From Bacteroidota bacterium (GTDB lineage: Bacteria > Bacteroidota > Ignavibacteria > Ignavibacteriales > Melioribacteraceae), in contig JAEWUC010000003.1 of the NCBI GenBank assembly GCA_023397505.1, positions 591,021 to 655,020 on the forward strand: 64,000 bases of DNA. The letters are read 5' to 3'. How positions within the stretch are numbered: position 1 is the first letter of the stretch; each line of letters opens with the position of its first letter. The notes beneath the pieces were generated by a model that saw nothing but the letters and a program-made list of their open reading frames with translations, did not search any database and was not told the origin of the DNA. The position numbers were made by a program, and so were the translations under genes. Shown here piece by piece: positions 9,049 through 19,487 of this stretch.

Positions 9049-9471
9049 ATGAATTTAACAATTATAACATTTATTCAAAGCGCTGCGGCTGATTCACTTG
9101 CAAAAGCTAAAATCGAACAGAACGCACAAAAGTTTACCGAGATTGATCCTTGGGGCTTGGGAATGACTTTCGTTGGTATGACGGTAGTATTTCTTTCTCT
9201 ACTACTATTATACATACTATTTTATAACGTATCAAAAGCATTGATTTACAAAAAAAATATATCTCTTAAAAAAACCAGAAAAGAAGAAATTAAGATTGCT
9301 AAGGAAGAAGAATTGACCGGCGAAGTGAACGCCGCAATAGGATTAGCGCTTCATTTATACTTTAGCGAAATGCATGATCAAGAAAGTAAAATATTAACTA
9401 TAAACCGTGTGGCAAGAACTTATTCGCCGTGGAGTTCAAAAATTTACGGCATAAGACAGTCCCCAAGGTAA
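9049..9471 (+). CDS. mmdD: Methylmalonyl-CoA decarboxylase delta subunit (OadG family)
   Basis: A 140-residue protein with one transmembrane helix (around residues 37-58, rich in MTVVFLSLLLLYILF) and a cytoplasmic tail. The C-terminus EVNAAIGLALHLYF...YSPWSSKIYGIRQSPR is typical of OadG-like subunits in Bacteroidota, which assemble the alpha and beta subunits at the membrane. The start at 9049 follows GAGG of the mmdA stop region (stop 9039-9041), giving tight coupling. A longer frame from 9001 lies inside mmdA and is not favoured. Confidence 0.88.
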   Translation: MNLTIITFIQSAAADSLAKAKIEQNAQKFTEIDPWGLGMTFVGMTVVFLSLLLLYILFYNVSKALIYKKNISLKKTRKEEIKIAKEEELTGEVNAAIGLALHLYFSEMHDQESKILTINRVARTYSPWSSKIYGIRQSPR

Positions 9472-9497
9472 AAGTCCAAAGTTAAAAGGATAATGAA

Positions 9498-9941
9498 ATG
9501 AAGAAATTTAAATTTACAATCAACGGTAACCAGTACGAAGTTGATGTTGTTAATGTTGAAGATAATGTTGCTGAAATAGAAGTGAATGGTACTGTTTATC
9601 AAGTTGAATTAGAAAAGAAAGTTCAAACAACAAAAACTCCGCGTTTGATCCGCTCAGTTGTATCGCCTTCAACTGATGTTGTAAAATCACAACAGAAAAC
9701 AAGCAGTCCTTCCGAAGCAAAAGGTGTAGGGCATATCAAATCCCCGCTTCCGGGCGTAATATTAAATGTGCATGTTAAAGAAGGAGATGTTGTCAAGGTT
9801 GGAGATAAATTAATTACCCTCGAAGCAATGAAAATGGAAAACAGCGTTAACGCAGATAAGCAAGGAAAAATTGTTTCAATAAAAGTTAAACAAGGCGATT
9901 CAGTTCTCGAAGGCGATATTCTTGTTGAGATCGGAGGATAA
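9498..9941 (+). CDS. mmdC: Biotin carboxyl carrier subunit of methylmalonyl-CoA decarboxylase
   Basis: 147 residues: a short N-terminal domain, a Ser/Pro/Lys-rich linker (about residues 47-75) and a C-terminal biotinyl domain with the EAMKMEN motif, K112 being the biotinylated lysine. It shuttles CO2 from the alpha to the beta subunit. RBS AAAGGA lies 8 nt before the ATG. Its TAA overlaps the ATG of the beta-subunit gene by one base, so the two are probably translationally coupled. Confidence 0.94.
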   Translation: MKKFKFTINGNQYEVDVVNVEDNVAEIEVNGTVYQVELEKKVQTTKTPRLIRSVVSPSTDVVKSQQKTSSPSEAKGVGHIKSPLPGVILNVHVKEGDVVKVGDKLITLEAMKMENSVNADKQGKIVSIKVKQGDSVLEGDILVEIGG

Positions 9942-11107
9942 TGATGGAACAATTTTTTGAATTTACTGCGCACGGCTTCGATCAGTTCATGCGTTATACT
10001 GCATTCGCAAATTTTACTATCGGCCACGTAATTATGCTGATTATCGGACTAATCTTTCTTTACCTTGCAATCGCAAAAGATTATGAACCGATGCTGCTTG
10101 TACCGATTGGCTTCGGAATTTTGATCGGCAATATACCATTCTTAGAAAGCGCAAATCTTCAGGTTGGCATTTATGAACAAGGCAGCGTTTTAAATTACCT
10201 TTACTTCGGCGTAACAAAAGGTATTTATCCGCCGTTAATATTTCTCGGTATTGGCGCTATGACGGATTTTTCTACTCTCCTTTCCAATCCTAAATTAGTA
10301 CTTCTCGGTGCCGCAGCACAACTTGGAATTTTCGGCGCTTATACAATTGCATTAGCTTTGGGCTATTTGCCACAGCAAGCAGCCTCAATAGGAATCATTG
10401 GCGGCGCCGACGGACCAACGGCAATATTTCTCTCGGCTAAATTAGCGCCGGAATTAACAGGCGCAATCGCGGTATCGGCTTATTCTTATATGGCTCTCGT
10501 TCCGGTAATACAACCGCCTATAATGAAGTTATTAACTACACCTAAAGAACGTTTAATCCGAATGAAACCTCCACGCCAAGTTTCAAAACTTGAAAAAGTT
10601 TTATTCCCTATTGTTGGTTTAATTTTGACTTGCTTCATCACACCTTCTGCAATTCCACTTTTGGGAATGTTGTTCTTCGGCAATATTTTGAAGGAAAGCG
10701 GCGTTACAAAAAGATTGGCAGATACTGCCAAAGGTTCGCTTATTGATATTGTTACAATACTTATCGGATTAACCGTAGGCGCATCAACACAAGCGACAAC
10801 ATTTCTAACTGCAAAATCGATTGGCATATTCGGACTCGGCGCAGTTTCTTTTATGATTGCTACTTTTGGCGGAGTAATGTTTGCAAAAATTCTAAATCTA
10901 TTTTTAAAAGATGAAAACAAAATTAATCCATTGATAGGCAATGCGGGCGTTTCGGCAGTACCGGACAGCGCGCGTGTTTCGCAAATTGTTGGCTTACAAT
11001 ACGACCCAAAAAATCATTTATTAATGCATGCTATGGCACCAAACGTTGCCGGCGTAATTGGCTCTGCCGTTGCTGCAGGTATTTTACTTTCATTCTTTAT
11101 GGGATAA
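9941..11107 (+). CDS. mmdB: Methylmalonyl-CoA decarboxylase beta subunit, sodium-ion pump (OadB family)
   Basis: A 388-residue, very hydrophobic membrane protein. It decarboxylates carboxybiotin and exports sodium ions. The pore motif IGGADGPT (D157) and the second conserved region [15 protein letters not shown] are intact; both bear residues essential in the Klebsiella oxaloacetate decarboxylase beta subunit. It shares the ATGATG start with the end of mmdC. As last gene of the operon it is followed by a strong hairpin at 11115-11138. Together with the mutase and epimerase, the set would conserve energy during propionate formation from succinate. Confidence 0.95.
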   Translation: MMEQFFEFTAHGFDQFMRYTAFANFTIGHVIMLIIGLIFLYLAIAKDYEPMLLVPIGFGILIGNIPFLESANLQVGIYEQGSVLNYLYFGVTKGIYPPLIFLGIGAMTDFSTLLSNPKLVLLGAAAQLGIFGAYTIALALGYLPQQAASIGIIGGADGPTAIFLSAKLAPELTGAIAVSAYSYMALVPVIQPPIMKLLTTPKERLIRMKPPRQVSKLEKVLFPIVGLILTCFITPSAIPLLGMLFFGNILKESGVTKRLADTAKGSLIDIVTILIGLTVGASTQATTFLTAKSIGIFGLGAVSFMIATFGGVMFAKILNLFLKDENKINPLIGNAGVSAVPDSARVSQIVGLQYDPKNHLLMHAMAPNVAGVIGSAVAAGILLSFFMG

Positions 11108-11114
11108 TTCTTTG

Positions 11115-11138
11115 AGCGCAGATTTATGAATCTGCGCT
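11115..11138 (+). terminator. Hairpin at the end of the methylmalonyl-CoA operon
   Basis: Perfect 10-bp stem agcgcagatt/aatctgcgct (11115-11124 with 11129-11138) with loop tatg, 7 nt after the mmdB stop. The following bases (acaattcccctttc) are only weakly U-rich, so termination strength is uncertain. Confidence 0.6.
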
Positions 11139-11201
11139 ACAATTCCCCTTTCAACTTATCGCTTCAATTAAATATCTTTACTTAAAAGAAAAGTCATATA
11201 C

Positions 11202-13187
11202 ATGAAAAAAATTGTTTTCATATTATTATTAGTTTTTTCAATTAGATTAATTCCTCAATCCGGTGCGGAATATTGTTCAGAAGCAAAAATCAACTCATTT
11301 ACTCAATTACAAGTTTTATCTAAACCAGCATATCCGGGCGATGAGAAAATCGACATTACTTATTACAAACTCGATTTGAATGTTTCGTACTCTTCAAAAT
11401 ACCTTAAAGGAAAAGTAACTGTAAAAGGAAAATCCGTTTATGATTTGCTGACATCATTTTCTCTTGATTTGTCGTCGGGATTCAAAATTAATTATGTCTT
11501 ATCAAATTCAATTTCAGTTCAATATAGTTTGGACAATTCAAATAGATTGAATATTTCTTTGGAGAAGAATTATACGCGAGGCGAAGAATTTATTGTTGAA
11601 GTTTCTTATGAAGGAAAACCGGCGTCTTCAGGTGGTATTGGCGGCAGTTTTGTTTTTGATAACACCCCGGCTGGCGACCCGGTAATTTGGACATTAAGCC
11701 AACCGTACGGTTCACGCGATTGGTGGCCTTGCAAAGATACTCCCGCGGATAAAGCGGACTCTTCCGATGTGTGGATAACTGCAGATCAGTTTTTTACTTC
11801 GGTTTCTAATGGAGTGTTAAAAGATGTAATTAATAATTCCGACGGAACTAAAACCTATAAATGGCACAACAGCTACCCGATTGCAAATTATTTAATATCA
11901 ATAGCCCTTTCTAATTATGAACTTCATCAAAACTATTACCAATCATCATCCGGTAATTTGTTGCCGATTACAAACTTCGTTTATAATGGAAACGTAGAAA
12001 AATATAAGCATGTTTTGAATCTCGTTCCGAAGATGATTGAAATTTTCGCGGAAAAATTCGGTGAGTATCCTTTCATAAAAGAGAAATACGGGCACGCGGA
12101 ATGCGATTTCGGCGGCGGCATGGAACATCAAACATGCACATCGCTTGGTTCTTTTTCCGAGAATGTTATAGCGCATGAACTTGCACATCAGTGGTTCGGC
12201 GATATGGTTACTTGCAAAGATTGGAACAACATCTGGCTTAACGAAGGCTTTGCTTCCTACAGCGAATGTATTTACAGAGAAGAAATCTACGGCAAGGAAG
12301 ATTTTAAAAAGTACGTTTCCAATTTTATGAATAACTATGCAGTATATGCCGGCGGTTCCATTTATATACCGGATAATTATCTTAACAATATTGGTTATGT
12401 TTTCGATTCGCGCAGAACTTATAAAAAAGCAGCTATAGTTTTACACATGCTGCGCGGTATAATAGGTGATGATAAATTTTTTGAAACATTAAAAGCTTAT
12501 GCAAAAGAACCGGGCATTACTTACAACACCGCGTCTACTGAAGATTTCAAAAGAGTCGCAGAAAAAGTTAGTGGACAAGATTTGGATTATTTCTTTGACC
12601 AGTGGATTTACGGTGAAGGTTTTCCAACATATACTTTCGGGTGGAATTATAAGAATACCAGCGCTGACAATTACACATTAACTTTAATGGCTAAGCAGGA
12701 AACTAATTCCAACCCTCAATTTTTTACTATGCCAATTCAAGTAACATATAAAACAAATAAAGAGACAAAGACAACTACAATTTTTAACGACCGTCAATCA
12801 CAGAAATGGGAAATACCTGTTGTCGGAGAACCAATTGAAGTTCTATTCGATCATGACAATTGGATATTAAAAAAAGTTGATGCTGTAATTAAAAATGCCG
12901 ACGATGGACTACTGCTTTCAAACTATATCTTACAACAAAATTATCCAAATCCGTTTAATCCTGGTACTACAATTGAATATGAAATTTTTATAAGCAGTGA
13001 TATCAAACTAACTGTATTCGATGCACTGGGTCGAGAAGTTAAAACTCTGGTTGATGAATTTAAGACTGCAGGTATTCATCACGTAACTTTTGATGCAAAC
13101 CAATTAAAACTTTCTGCTGGAATTTATTTTTACGAACTTCAAGCTGGCGGCTCAATTCAAACAAAAAAAATGGTTTTCATAAAATAA
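11202..13187 (+). CDS. Secreted M1-family aminopeptidase with type IX sorting domain
   Basis: A 661-residue gluzincin metallopeptidase with a signal peptide (MKKIVFILLLVFSIRLIP). The zinc site H325-E326-x-x-H329 with distal ligand E348 lies in HELAHQW...WLNEGFASYSE. The exopeptidase substrate motif reads GGGMEHQ in place of GAMEN, a form known in bacterial members. From about residue 570 a C-terminal domain with LQQNYPNPFNPGTTIEYEI and a final KKMVFIK marks type IX secretion and cell-surface attachment. It likely removes N-terminal amino acids from peptides outside the cell. Spacing from the operon before it suggests separate transcription. Confidence 0.9.
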   Translation: MKKIVFILLLVFSIRLIPQSGAEYCSEAKINSFTQLQVLSKPAYPGDEKIDITYYKLDLNVSYSSKYLKGKVTVKGKSVYDLLTSFSLDLSSGFKINYVLSNSISVQYSLDNSNRLNISLEKNYTRGEEFIVEVSYEGKPASSGGIGGSFVFDNTPAGDPVIWTLSQPYGSRDWWPCKDTPADKADSSDVWITADQFFTSVSNGVLKDVINNSDGTKTYKWHNSYPIANYLISIALSNYELHQNYYQSSSGNLLPITNFVYNGNVEKYKHVLNLVPKMIEIFAEKFGEYPFIKEKYGHAECDFGGGMEHQTCTSLGSFSENVIAHELAHQWFGDMVTCKDWNNIWLNEGFASYSECIYREEIYGKEDFKKYVSNFMNNYAVYAGGSIYIPDNYLNNIGYVFDSRRTYKKAAIVLHMLRGIIGDDKFFETLKAYAKEPGITYNTASTEDFKRVAEKVSGQDLDYFFDQWIYGEGFPTYTFGWNYKNTSADNYTLTLMAKQETNSNPQFFTMPIQVTYKTNKETKTTTIFNDRQSQKWEIPVVGEPIEVLFDHDNWILKKVDAVIKNADDGLLLSNYILQQNYPNPFNPGTTIEYEIFISSDIKLTVFDALGREVKTLVDEFKTAGIHHVTFDANQLKLSAGIYFYELQAGGSIQTKKMVFIK

Positions 13188-13286
13188 CCTTTGTATTTCA
13201 GCCATTTGAAAATAATTGCTATAAAGTGATTTTTTATTATTTTCATTCTGCGAATAAAACTATCTAAAATTTATTCGATAATAACT

Positions 13287-15392
13287 ATGAAATCATTAAT
13301 AATATTGATTTTCTTTTTTAGCCAATTTATAAAAGGTACGGCATTGTTTATATCCGATAAAGAATTTGAAGTTAGAAATTATTCCGAGATATCTATCCGG
13401 CAGGATGAACTCGATAAATATTATTCCGATAAAAAATTGGGCTCATTCATTGAAGATGGAAAAACAACATTCAGACTTTTCACGCCTTCCGCCGTTAAAG
13501 TAGTTTTGTGTGTGTTTCAAAAAGCTCAAGACACAACTTGCTTAGAATATGAAATGCAAAGAGATGAAGACGCTGTTTGGGAAGTTGTTATCAATGATGA
13601 TTTAAAAGGGAAATTCTACGGCTATAAAGTCTATCATTCCGAAAAAGATTTAAAAAATAAAAACATACCACTTTGTGTCGATCCTTACTCAAAGGCAGTT
13701 GCTACTAAAACTACATACATGAACCCACGGAAATCAATTGTGGTCGGCGAAGTTAAATTTGATTGGGAAAATACGGATTGGATAAAGCAGGATTGGCGCG
13801 ATTTAATTATTTATGAAATGCATGTTCGCGATATAACTGCGCATAAAACTTCAGGTGCAAAATTTCCCGGTTCATATAAAGGTTTGACTGAAAAAAATAT
13901 TAAAGGCGGATTGAGCTACATAAAATCGCTTGGCGTAAATACAGTTGAGCTTCTTCCTTCACAGGAATTCGGCTACTGCGAAATTCCTTATAAAGATTCT
14001 ATGGATGGAAAATTCAACACGTGGAATTCCTACGAAAGAAATCACTGGGGTTATATGACCGGCGCTTTTTTTGCCCCGGCTTCATATTACAGCGAATCGT
14101 GGAAACATTTTAAATGGAATAAATGGATTGGAACTGACGGCAGGCAAATTAACGAATTCAAAGAGATGGTAAAATCGTTTCACAAAGAAAACATTGCCGT
14201 AATTATGGATGTTGTTTATAATCATCTCTCGGAATATGAAATAGGCAATTTAAAACAGATTGACAAAGAGTATTATTTCCGTCTGGATGAAAATGGGAAT
14301 TACATTGCACAAAGCTGGTGCGGCAACGATTTGAAAACTGAGCGCCCGATGCTTCGCAGGTTGATTGTTGAAAGTATTTTATACTGGATGCAGGAATATA
14401 AAGTTGACGGTTTCCGTTTTGACCTAAGCACTTTAATAGATTGGCAGACAATAGAAGAAATTATTTATGAAGCAAAAAAAATAAATCCAAATGTAATTTT
14501 AATAGGTGAAGCTTGGGGCGGCGGGGGTTATTCGCCGAATGGTTTCTCGGACCGCGGCTGGGCTGCATGGAATGACCAAATTAGAAACGGAATTAAAGGC
14601 GAAAATCCGCACGACGGACTCGGCTGGATTTTCGGAAAATGGTACGGGAACAATTCTCACAAAAGAATTAAAAGTTATGTTAACGGAACATTGAATAAAG
14701 ATGAGTTTGGATTGTTTCAAAGAAAGGAGCATTCCGTTAATTATCTTGAAAGTCACGATGGCTATACTCTCGGCGATTTTATTCGGATTGCCTCGCACGA
14801 ACTCGGCTCGAATGAAATAGTTAGAACTCCCGACAAGCAAGTAAAACTTTCCGGATATCAAATGAATTTGAACAAACTTAGCGCTTTGTTTCTTTTAACT
14901 TCGCAGGGAATAGTTATGATTGGCGAAGGTCAGGAATTCGCACGCTCGAAAGTTATTTTCAACCAATTCGGTGTTCACGACAAAGATAAAGGCAAGGTAG
15001 ATCACAACAGTTACAATAAAGACAACGAAACAAATTATATCAATTACAAACACGCTGAGATTAATAAAGAATTAGTGGAATATTACAAAGGTTTAATTAC
15101 TCTCAGGAAAAAATATTCGGCGTTCCGACGCGCGGATTACAATGAGATAGCTTTCTTCGACCATCCTAACGAGCAGTTCGGTTTAGCATATTTAGTAAAG
15201 CATAACGATGAAAGTTTTGTAGTACTTTTTAATGCAGATCAAAAAAAGGAATTGGAATTTCCTCTACCGCACGGCAATTGGGAAGTTATTGCAGATAATA
15301 AATCTGCAGGAACAAAAGCGCTTTATGAAGTTAACGGCAAATTAAAACTACCTCCGGTTTCGGGCATGGTGTTAAAACTTTTAAGTAATTGA
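13287..15392 (+). CDS. GH13 pullulanase/debranching-type glycoside hydrolase
   Basis: A 701-residue protein with a hydrophobic N-terminus (MKSLIILIFFFSQF) consistent with export. A CBM48-like domain (about residues 50-140, TFRLFTPSAVKVVLC) precedes the (beta/alpha)8 barrel. Catalytic motifs are DVVYNHL, DGFRFDLS (nucleophile D379), LIGEAWGGG (acid/base E408) and YLESHDGYT (transition-state Asp). The NHLSEYE and GEAWGGG forms are typical of pullulanase/isoamylase-like GH13 enzymes acting on alpha-1,6 branches of alpha-glucans. The C-terminal beta-sandwich ends at SGMVLKLLSN. No Shine-Dalgarno sequence is visible. The D-Ala-D-Ala dipeptidase gene begins 15 nt downstream. Confidence 0.87.
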   Translation: MKSLIILIFFFSQFIKGTALFISDKEFEVRNYSEISIRQDELDKYYSDKKLGSFIEDGKTTFRLFTPSAVKVVLCVFQKAQDTTCLEYEMQRDEDAVWEVVINDDLKGKFYGYKVYHSEKDLKNKNIPLCVDPYSKAVATKTTYMNPRKSIVVGEVKFDWENTDWIKQDWRDLIIYEMHVRDITAHKTSGAKFPGSYKGLTEKNIKGGLSYIKSLGVNTVELLPSQEFGYCEIPYKDSMDGKFNTWNSYERNHWGYMTGAFFAPASYYSESWKHFKWNKWIGTDGRQINEFKEMVKSFHKENIAVIMDVVYNHLSEYEIGNLKQIDKEYYFRLDENGNYIAQSWCGNDLKTERPMLRRLIVESILYWMQEYKVDGFRFDLSTLIDWQTIEEIIYEAKKINPNVILIGEAWGGGGYSPNGFSDRGWAAWNDQIRNGIKGENPHDGLGWIFGKWYGNNSHKRIKSYVNGTLNKDEFGLFQRKEHSVNYLESHDGYTLGDFIRIASHELGSNEIVRTPDKQVKLSGYQMNLNKLSALFLLTSQGIVMIGEGQEFARSKVIFNQFGVHDKDKGKVDHNSYNKDNETNYINYKHAEINKELVEYYKGLITLRKKYSAFRRADYNEIAFFDHPNEQFGLAYLVKHNDESFVVLFNADQKKELEFPLPHGNWEVIADNKSAGTKALYEVNGKLKLPPVSGMVLKLLSN

Positions 15393-15407
15393 TAGATAAC
15401 TGGAAAC

Positions 15408-16016
15408 ATGAAAAAGATTTTTTTCTTCTTGTTATTTTTTGTTTGTTTATCCGATTCTATCTTACCGCAAAGCGACACATCCATTGTTCTACTTTCATCA
15501 GTTGATTCTACCATAATTCAAGATGTACGTTACGCTACCGAAAACAACTTTACAGGCAAAGTATTATATCCGACAGGAAAAGTATATTTAAGAAAAATTG
15601 CCGCCGAAAAATTATCTGCTGCAAATCAATTCTTAAAAAAGAATTATAATCTCAGTTTAAAAATTTTCGATGGTTACCGCCCGCTATCTGTGCAGAAAAA
15701 ACTCTGGGTAATTATGCCCGACGAAAGGTATGTTGCAAATCCAGCTAAAGGATCGCGCCATAACCGTGGCGCTGCCGTAGATATCACTCTAATTGACAAT
15801 AAAGGTAATGAAATTGAAATGGGAACCGGGTACGATGATTTTACTGAAAAAGCACACCCGGACTATGAAGGTATTTCCGACGAAGTAAAACATAACAGAA
15901 AAATTTTAAAAGAAGTTATGATGAACTTCGGGTTCGACATTTTTCCAACAGAATGGTGGCATTTCGATTTTACAGGATGGGAAAATTTTTCAATACTTGA
16001 TATAGAAATCAACTAA
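15408..16016 (+). CDS. ddpX: D-alanyl-D-alanine dipeptidase (VanX/DdpX, M15D)
   Basis: 202 residues with a signal peptide (MKKIFFFLLFFVCLSDSILPQ). The zinc ligands of the M15 family are seen in SRHNRGAAVDIT (SxHxxGxAxD) and EWWHFDF. RYATENNFTG and FDGYRPLSVQ match VanX-type dipeptidases. It hydrolyses D-Ala-D-Ala. With no vanH/vanA ligase nearby and a signal peptide, a role in recycling cell-wall dipeptide is more likely than glycopeptide resistance. Its stop codon overlaps the stop of the convergent histidine kinase gene by CTAA (16013-16016). Confidence 0.92.
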   Translation: MKKIFFFLLFFVCLSDSILPQSDTSIVLLSSVDSTIIQDVRYATENNFTGKVLYPTGKVYLRKIAAEKLSAANQFLKKNYNLSLKIFDGYRPLSVQKKLWVIMPDERYVANPAKGSRHNRGAAVDITLIDNKGNEIEMGTGYDDFTEKAHPDYEGISDEVKHNRKILKEVMMNFGFDIFPTEWWHFDFTGWENFSILDIEIN

Positions 16017-19000
16017 GTATAAACAGCTCTTCTTAGAGATTTTTCAATTGCGTTTTTAAAACTGCCGAGAATAACAGGTTTCTGAAAAACAAAAACAACG
16101 CCTAAATCGCTGTAATCTTTTTCGAGATCAGGAGTAATATCGCTGCTTAATACAATAACAGGCGGTTTGTATTTTAACTCTGTTGTGTTTAATTGTTTTA
16201 CAAGTTCATAGCCGTTCATTTCGGGCATATTATGATCTGTTATTACAAGGGCTGGCGAAAACTGTTGAATTTTTTCTACGGCCACCTTACCGTTTTCCGC
16301 TTCAAGAACAGTATAACCCGGCATCAGACTTCTCAATAGTTTCGAATACAGTAGTCTGTCCATATTCATATCTTCAACAAGCAAGATATAATTTGAAGCG
16401 ACTGGAATCGTAAAAATAAATTCCGAACCGTGGCCGTATTCGCTTTCAACCCAGATTTGTCCGCCGTGTTTTTGAACAATCTCGTTAACAAGTGAAAGTC
16501 CAAGCCCGCTTCCTCTTTCGCCTGCAGTGCCCGGAGTTGTAAATTTTGAATCAACTTTAAAAAGTTTTTGCCTGTCTTCGGGCATAATTCCAACGCCGTC
16601 GTCTTTAACGCTGAATTGCGCCTGGCGCTTTTCAACATCTGCCTTGGCAATAATCTTTATTGTTCCGTTCTGCTTAGTAAACTTTATAGCGTTCGAAATC
16701 AGATTATTGAATACCTGGAATAAAAGACTTTCATCGGCATGAATAAAAAAATCTTTATCGAGTTCTGAAACAATACTAATATTTTTTTGAAGCGCTGCGC
16801 CGGATAAAACCTGAATAACTTTATCTATAATTACTTTTGAGTTTATTCTATCCGGTTCAAATTTTATTCTGCCTGTTTGTAACCGGGTCCAATCCAATAA
16901 AGAATTTACCATATTCAGCATGCTCTTTGCCGACTCGCGAATGAAACTAATATACTCATCTCGTTTTTCTTCTTCTAAATCTTTTTCGGTTAATAGAAAA
17001 TCTGTAAATCCAAGTATGGAAGTAAATGGGGTTCTTAAATCATGAGATACAATTGAAATGAACCTATCCTTGGCGTCGTTAAGTTCTTTTAAATCTTTGG
17101 CGGATTTTTTCAACTCTTCTTCGGCATGTTTTGCTATTGAAACATCGCTTATAATCCCGAATACTTTTTCAATTTCACCTCGCGATCCCCTAGCGAGAGT
17201 AATTTTATTTTCAATCGATATTACATTACCCTGTGTATCAATTATCCTGTATTCAAAAGTATCGAAGGATTTGGTAATATTGCCGTAGAGTTTATCCATC
17301 TTTCTATTAAACTCGTCAATGTCATCCGGGTGAATAATTTTCTGCCACAGTTCCGGGTCTCTTAAAAACTCGATACCGGAATATCCTGTAATTTTTTTTA
17401 TCGCCGGCGAATAGAATACAACTTGCAAATCGCCGTTTACTCTTTCGGCTGTCCAGATGCTTTGATTTATATTCTCTGAAATACTACGGTATCTTTCTTC
17501 AGAAATTTGCAGTGCTTTCTGTACTTTTTTCTCGTCTGTAATATTCCTTAAAACCCATACGGTAAAATTTTCTTCTTCGGTTTGGTAGGATGAAACAGAA
17601 TTTTCAAGCTCAATTACAGTGTTGTCGCGCCGCTTTCCTGCAAATTCATATCTTTCCGGGGAATCTTTTCCTTCTTCGCAATCTTCAATATATTCTGCAA
17701 TCCTCGTCAAATCTTTTTCGTGAATAAAATCAAGCGGGTCCTCGCCAAGAATTTCACTGGCGCTTGTATAACCGAACATCTTCACAAACGAATCGTTGAC
17801 AAGTACAAATCTTTTTTTACTCAGCAGCGCAATGCCGTCCAATGAAGCTTCAAAAATTGAACGGATAAGTAAAAGATCCTTTTCTGATTCTTTCTTAAGA
17901 GTTATATCAGTAAGAATTACATTATAGTATTGAGGAAAATTCTGTAAATCGGATACAAACGAGAAACCGGCAAGTACATGAACTCGTTGGCCAAGTTTCG
18001 TAACCATCGGAATTTCGAGTGATTGAATTCTTCCGGAATGAATGAAATCCAAACTAAATCCTGTGGTGCTTAAAAAATACGGGTCGATTAAATCATTAAA
18101 GAATAGTTTGTGGATTTCATCTTCGGCGTACATAAACACATCAAGAAAATGCGGATTTGCATATGTTATCTTCCCGTCAAGCGAAAGTATGCAAATAAAC
18201 TCCTGTGAATTTGTTACTATATTTTTAAAGAGTTCTTCGGATTTTTGTAATTCTTTTTCAGTTTTTACTCTTTGCGTAATATTAGAGCAAAGCATTATGA
18301 TACTTTCATCTTCCCCCTCACCGATAATGCCGATTTTTATTTCGTAGTATTCTGCGATCCCATCTTCTTCACCGATTCTTAACTGCTCTTCCCATACTTT
18401 GGACAGAGAAAGTTCATTGATAATATTTTCGAAAAAATTTTTATTTATCTGCGGAAATATTTTGCCTATAAATTTGCCGAATACTTCGCTGCGCGTTAGC
18501 CCGAATAATTTTGTGGCGGATTCATTCCAAAAATTTATTTTACCTTCATTTGTTAAACCAATCACCCCGTCAAGAACGCGCGAAACAATTTGCTGATATT
18601 TATTTAATTCTTTTAATTCTTCTTCAGGAACTTTATCTAATTCTTCGATGTCGGTTATTTTTCTTACAAGGACGATAATGGTATCTATGCTAGAATCGCG
18701 CTCGCCAAAAGGTATAAGTGTAATTACAACCTTTTGCTGCTGCGAATTTTTAACGAAAGGAATTTCAGTATAAACAGTTTTATTGGTCCTTAATACCGAG
18801 TCGAACAAATTTTTAAATAGCATAGCAGAAAACTTTTGAGGCCGTTTTGAACTTTTATGATTTTCTGGTTCAAAGAGAAACTCAAAATCATCTATATTTT
18901 TGGTGGGTACTAATTTGATATTTCCGTCACGGTCTGTAAGAAAAAAATAATCGCAAATGAGATACAGAAAATTTTGAAAATTGCTTGAGTGTAAAAGGGT

Positions 19001-19411
19001 AACATCGTTTTTTTCAGGACTTACTTTTACATCCTCCACAACCATGATTCCGCCTTTGAACAAAGAATCAACAATTATAGGCGAGCATTTAACAAGGATA
19101 GAGATTTTACCCCCACCGAGTGTGCGGGATGTTACAAGTTCTTTTTCAAACGAGATTCCTTTTTCTAGATCGTTTAATTCTTTCCTGAGATCAACTTCTT
19201 CGAACAATCGGTATTTGTAAATACTTTTACCGATTAAACTTTCAGGACTTCCCTCAACAATTCCGTTGAATAAGAAAAAATTCTTATTCACATATTTTAC
19301 CATAAAATCATCTTGAAAAAGCAAAACTCCTATTGGAGCCGATTCAAGGTACTCACGGAAAGTGTTGTCTGTGCTTGAGAAATCGAATGTTTTGTCGAAT
19401 TGTTGAGGCAT
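16013..19411 (-). CDS. Multi-PAS hybrid sensor histidine kinase with C-terminal receiver
   Basis: About 1132 residues with no transmembrane segment, so cytosolic sensing. At least five PAS-like domains in a row occupy roughly residues 10-770 (for example VSRVLDGVIGLTNEGKINFWN and RSIFEASLDGIALLS). A HisKA domain follows with the phospho-acceptor His in FISIVSHDLRTPF, then HATPase_c with N-box NLISNAIKF, DDGVGI and GSGLGLSLV. A receiver domain with phospho-acceptor Asp in LVITDHNMPEMNG closes the protein. The ATG at 19411 is preferred over the TTG just before it. No response regulator with an output domain lies nearby, so the partner is unknown. Confidence 0.9.
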   Translation of the reverse strand: MPQQFDKTFDFSSTDNTFREYLESAPIGVLLFQDDFMVKYVNKNFFLFNGIVEGSPESLIGKSIYKYRLFEEVDLRKELNDLEKGISFEKELVTSRTLGGGKISILVKCSPIIVDSLFKGGIMVVEDVKVSPEKNDVTLLHSSNFQNFLYLICDYFFLTDRDGNIKLVPTKNIDDFEFLFEPENHKSSKRPQKFSAMLFKNLFDSVLRTNKTVYTEIPFVKNSQQQKVVITLIPFGERDSSIDTIIVLVRKITDIEELDKVPEEELKELNKYQQIVSRVLDGVIGLTNEGKINFWNESATKLFGLTRSEVFGKFIGKIFPQINKNFFENIINELSLSKVWEEQLRIGEEDGIAEYYEIKIGIIGEGEDESIIMLCSNITQRVKTEKELQKSEELFKNIVTNSQEFICILSLDGKITYANPHFLDVFMYAEDEIHKLFFNDLIDPYFLSTTGFSLDFIHSGRIQSLEIPMVTKLGQRVHVLAGFSFVSDLQNFPQYYNVILTDITLKKESEKDLLLIRSIFEASLDGIALLSKKRFVLVNDSFVKMFGYTSASEILGEDPLDFIHEKDLTRIAEYIEDCEEGKDSPERYEFAGKRRDNTVIELENSVSSYQTEEENFTVWVLRNITDEKKVQKALQISEERYRSISENINQSIWTAERVNGDLQVVFYSPAIKKITGYSGIEFLRDPELWQKIIHPDDIDEFNRKMDKLYGNITKSFDTFEYRIIDTQGNVISIENKITLARGSRGEIEKVFGIISDVSIAKHAEEELKKSAKDLKELNDAKDRFISIVSHDLRTPFTSILGFTDFLLTEKDLEEEKRDEYISFIRESAKSMLNMVNSLLDWTRLQTGRIKFEPDRINSKVIIDKVIQVLSGAALQKNISIVSELDKDFFIHADESLLFQVFNNLISNAIKFTKQNGTIKIIAKADVEKRQAQFSVKDDGVGIMPEDRQKLFKVDSKFTTPGTAGERGSGLGLSLVNEIVQKHGGQIWVESEYGHGSEFIFTIPVASNYILLVEDMNMDRLLYSKLLRSLMPGYTVLEAENGKVAVEKIQQFSPALVITDHNMPEMNGYELVKQLNTTELKYKPPVIVLSSDITPDLEKDYSDLGVVFVFQKPVILGSFKNAIEKSLRRAVYT

Positions 19412-19487
19412 CAAGAAATACTTTTCAAAAGTTGTATTGAAATTTATAAAAAGAGAAGCTGAAAATGAATCTTATTTATCGATATGT

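Noticed and set aside
15408..16016. VanX glycopeptide resistance gene
   Set aside because: There is no VanH/VanA or VanRS context, and the protein carries a signal peptide. A wall-recycling dipeptidase is more likely.
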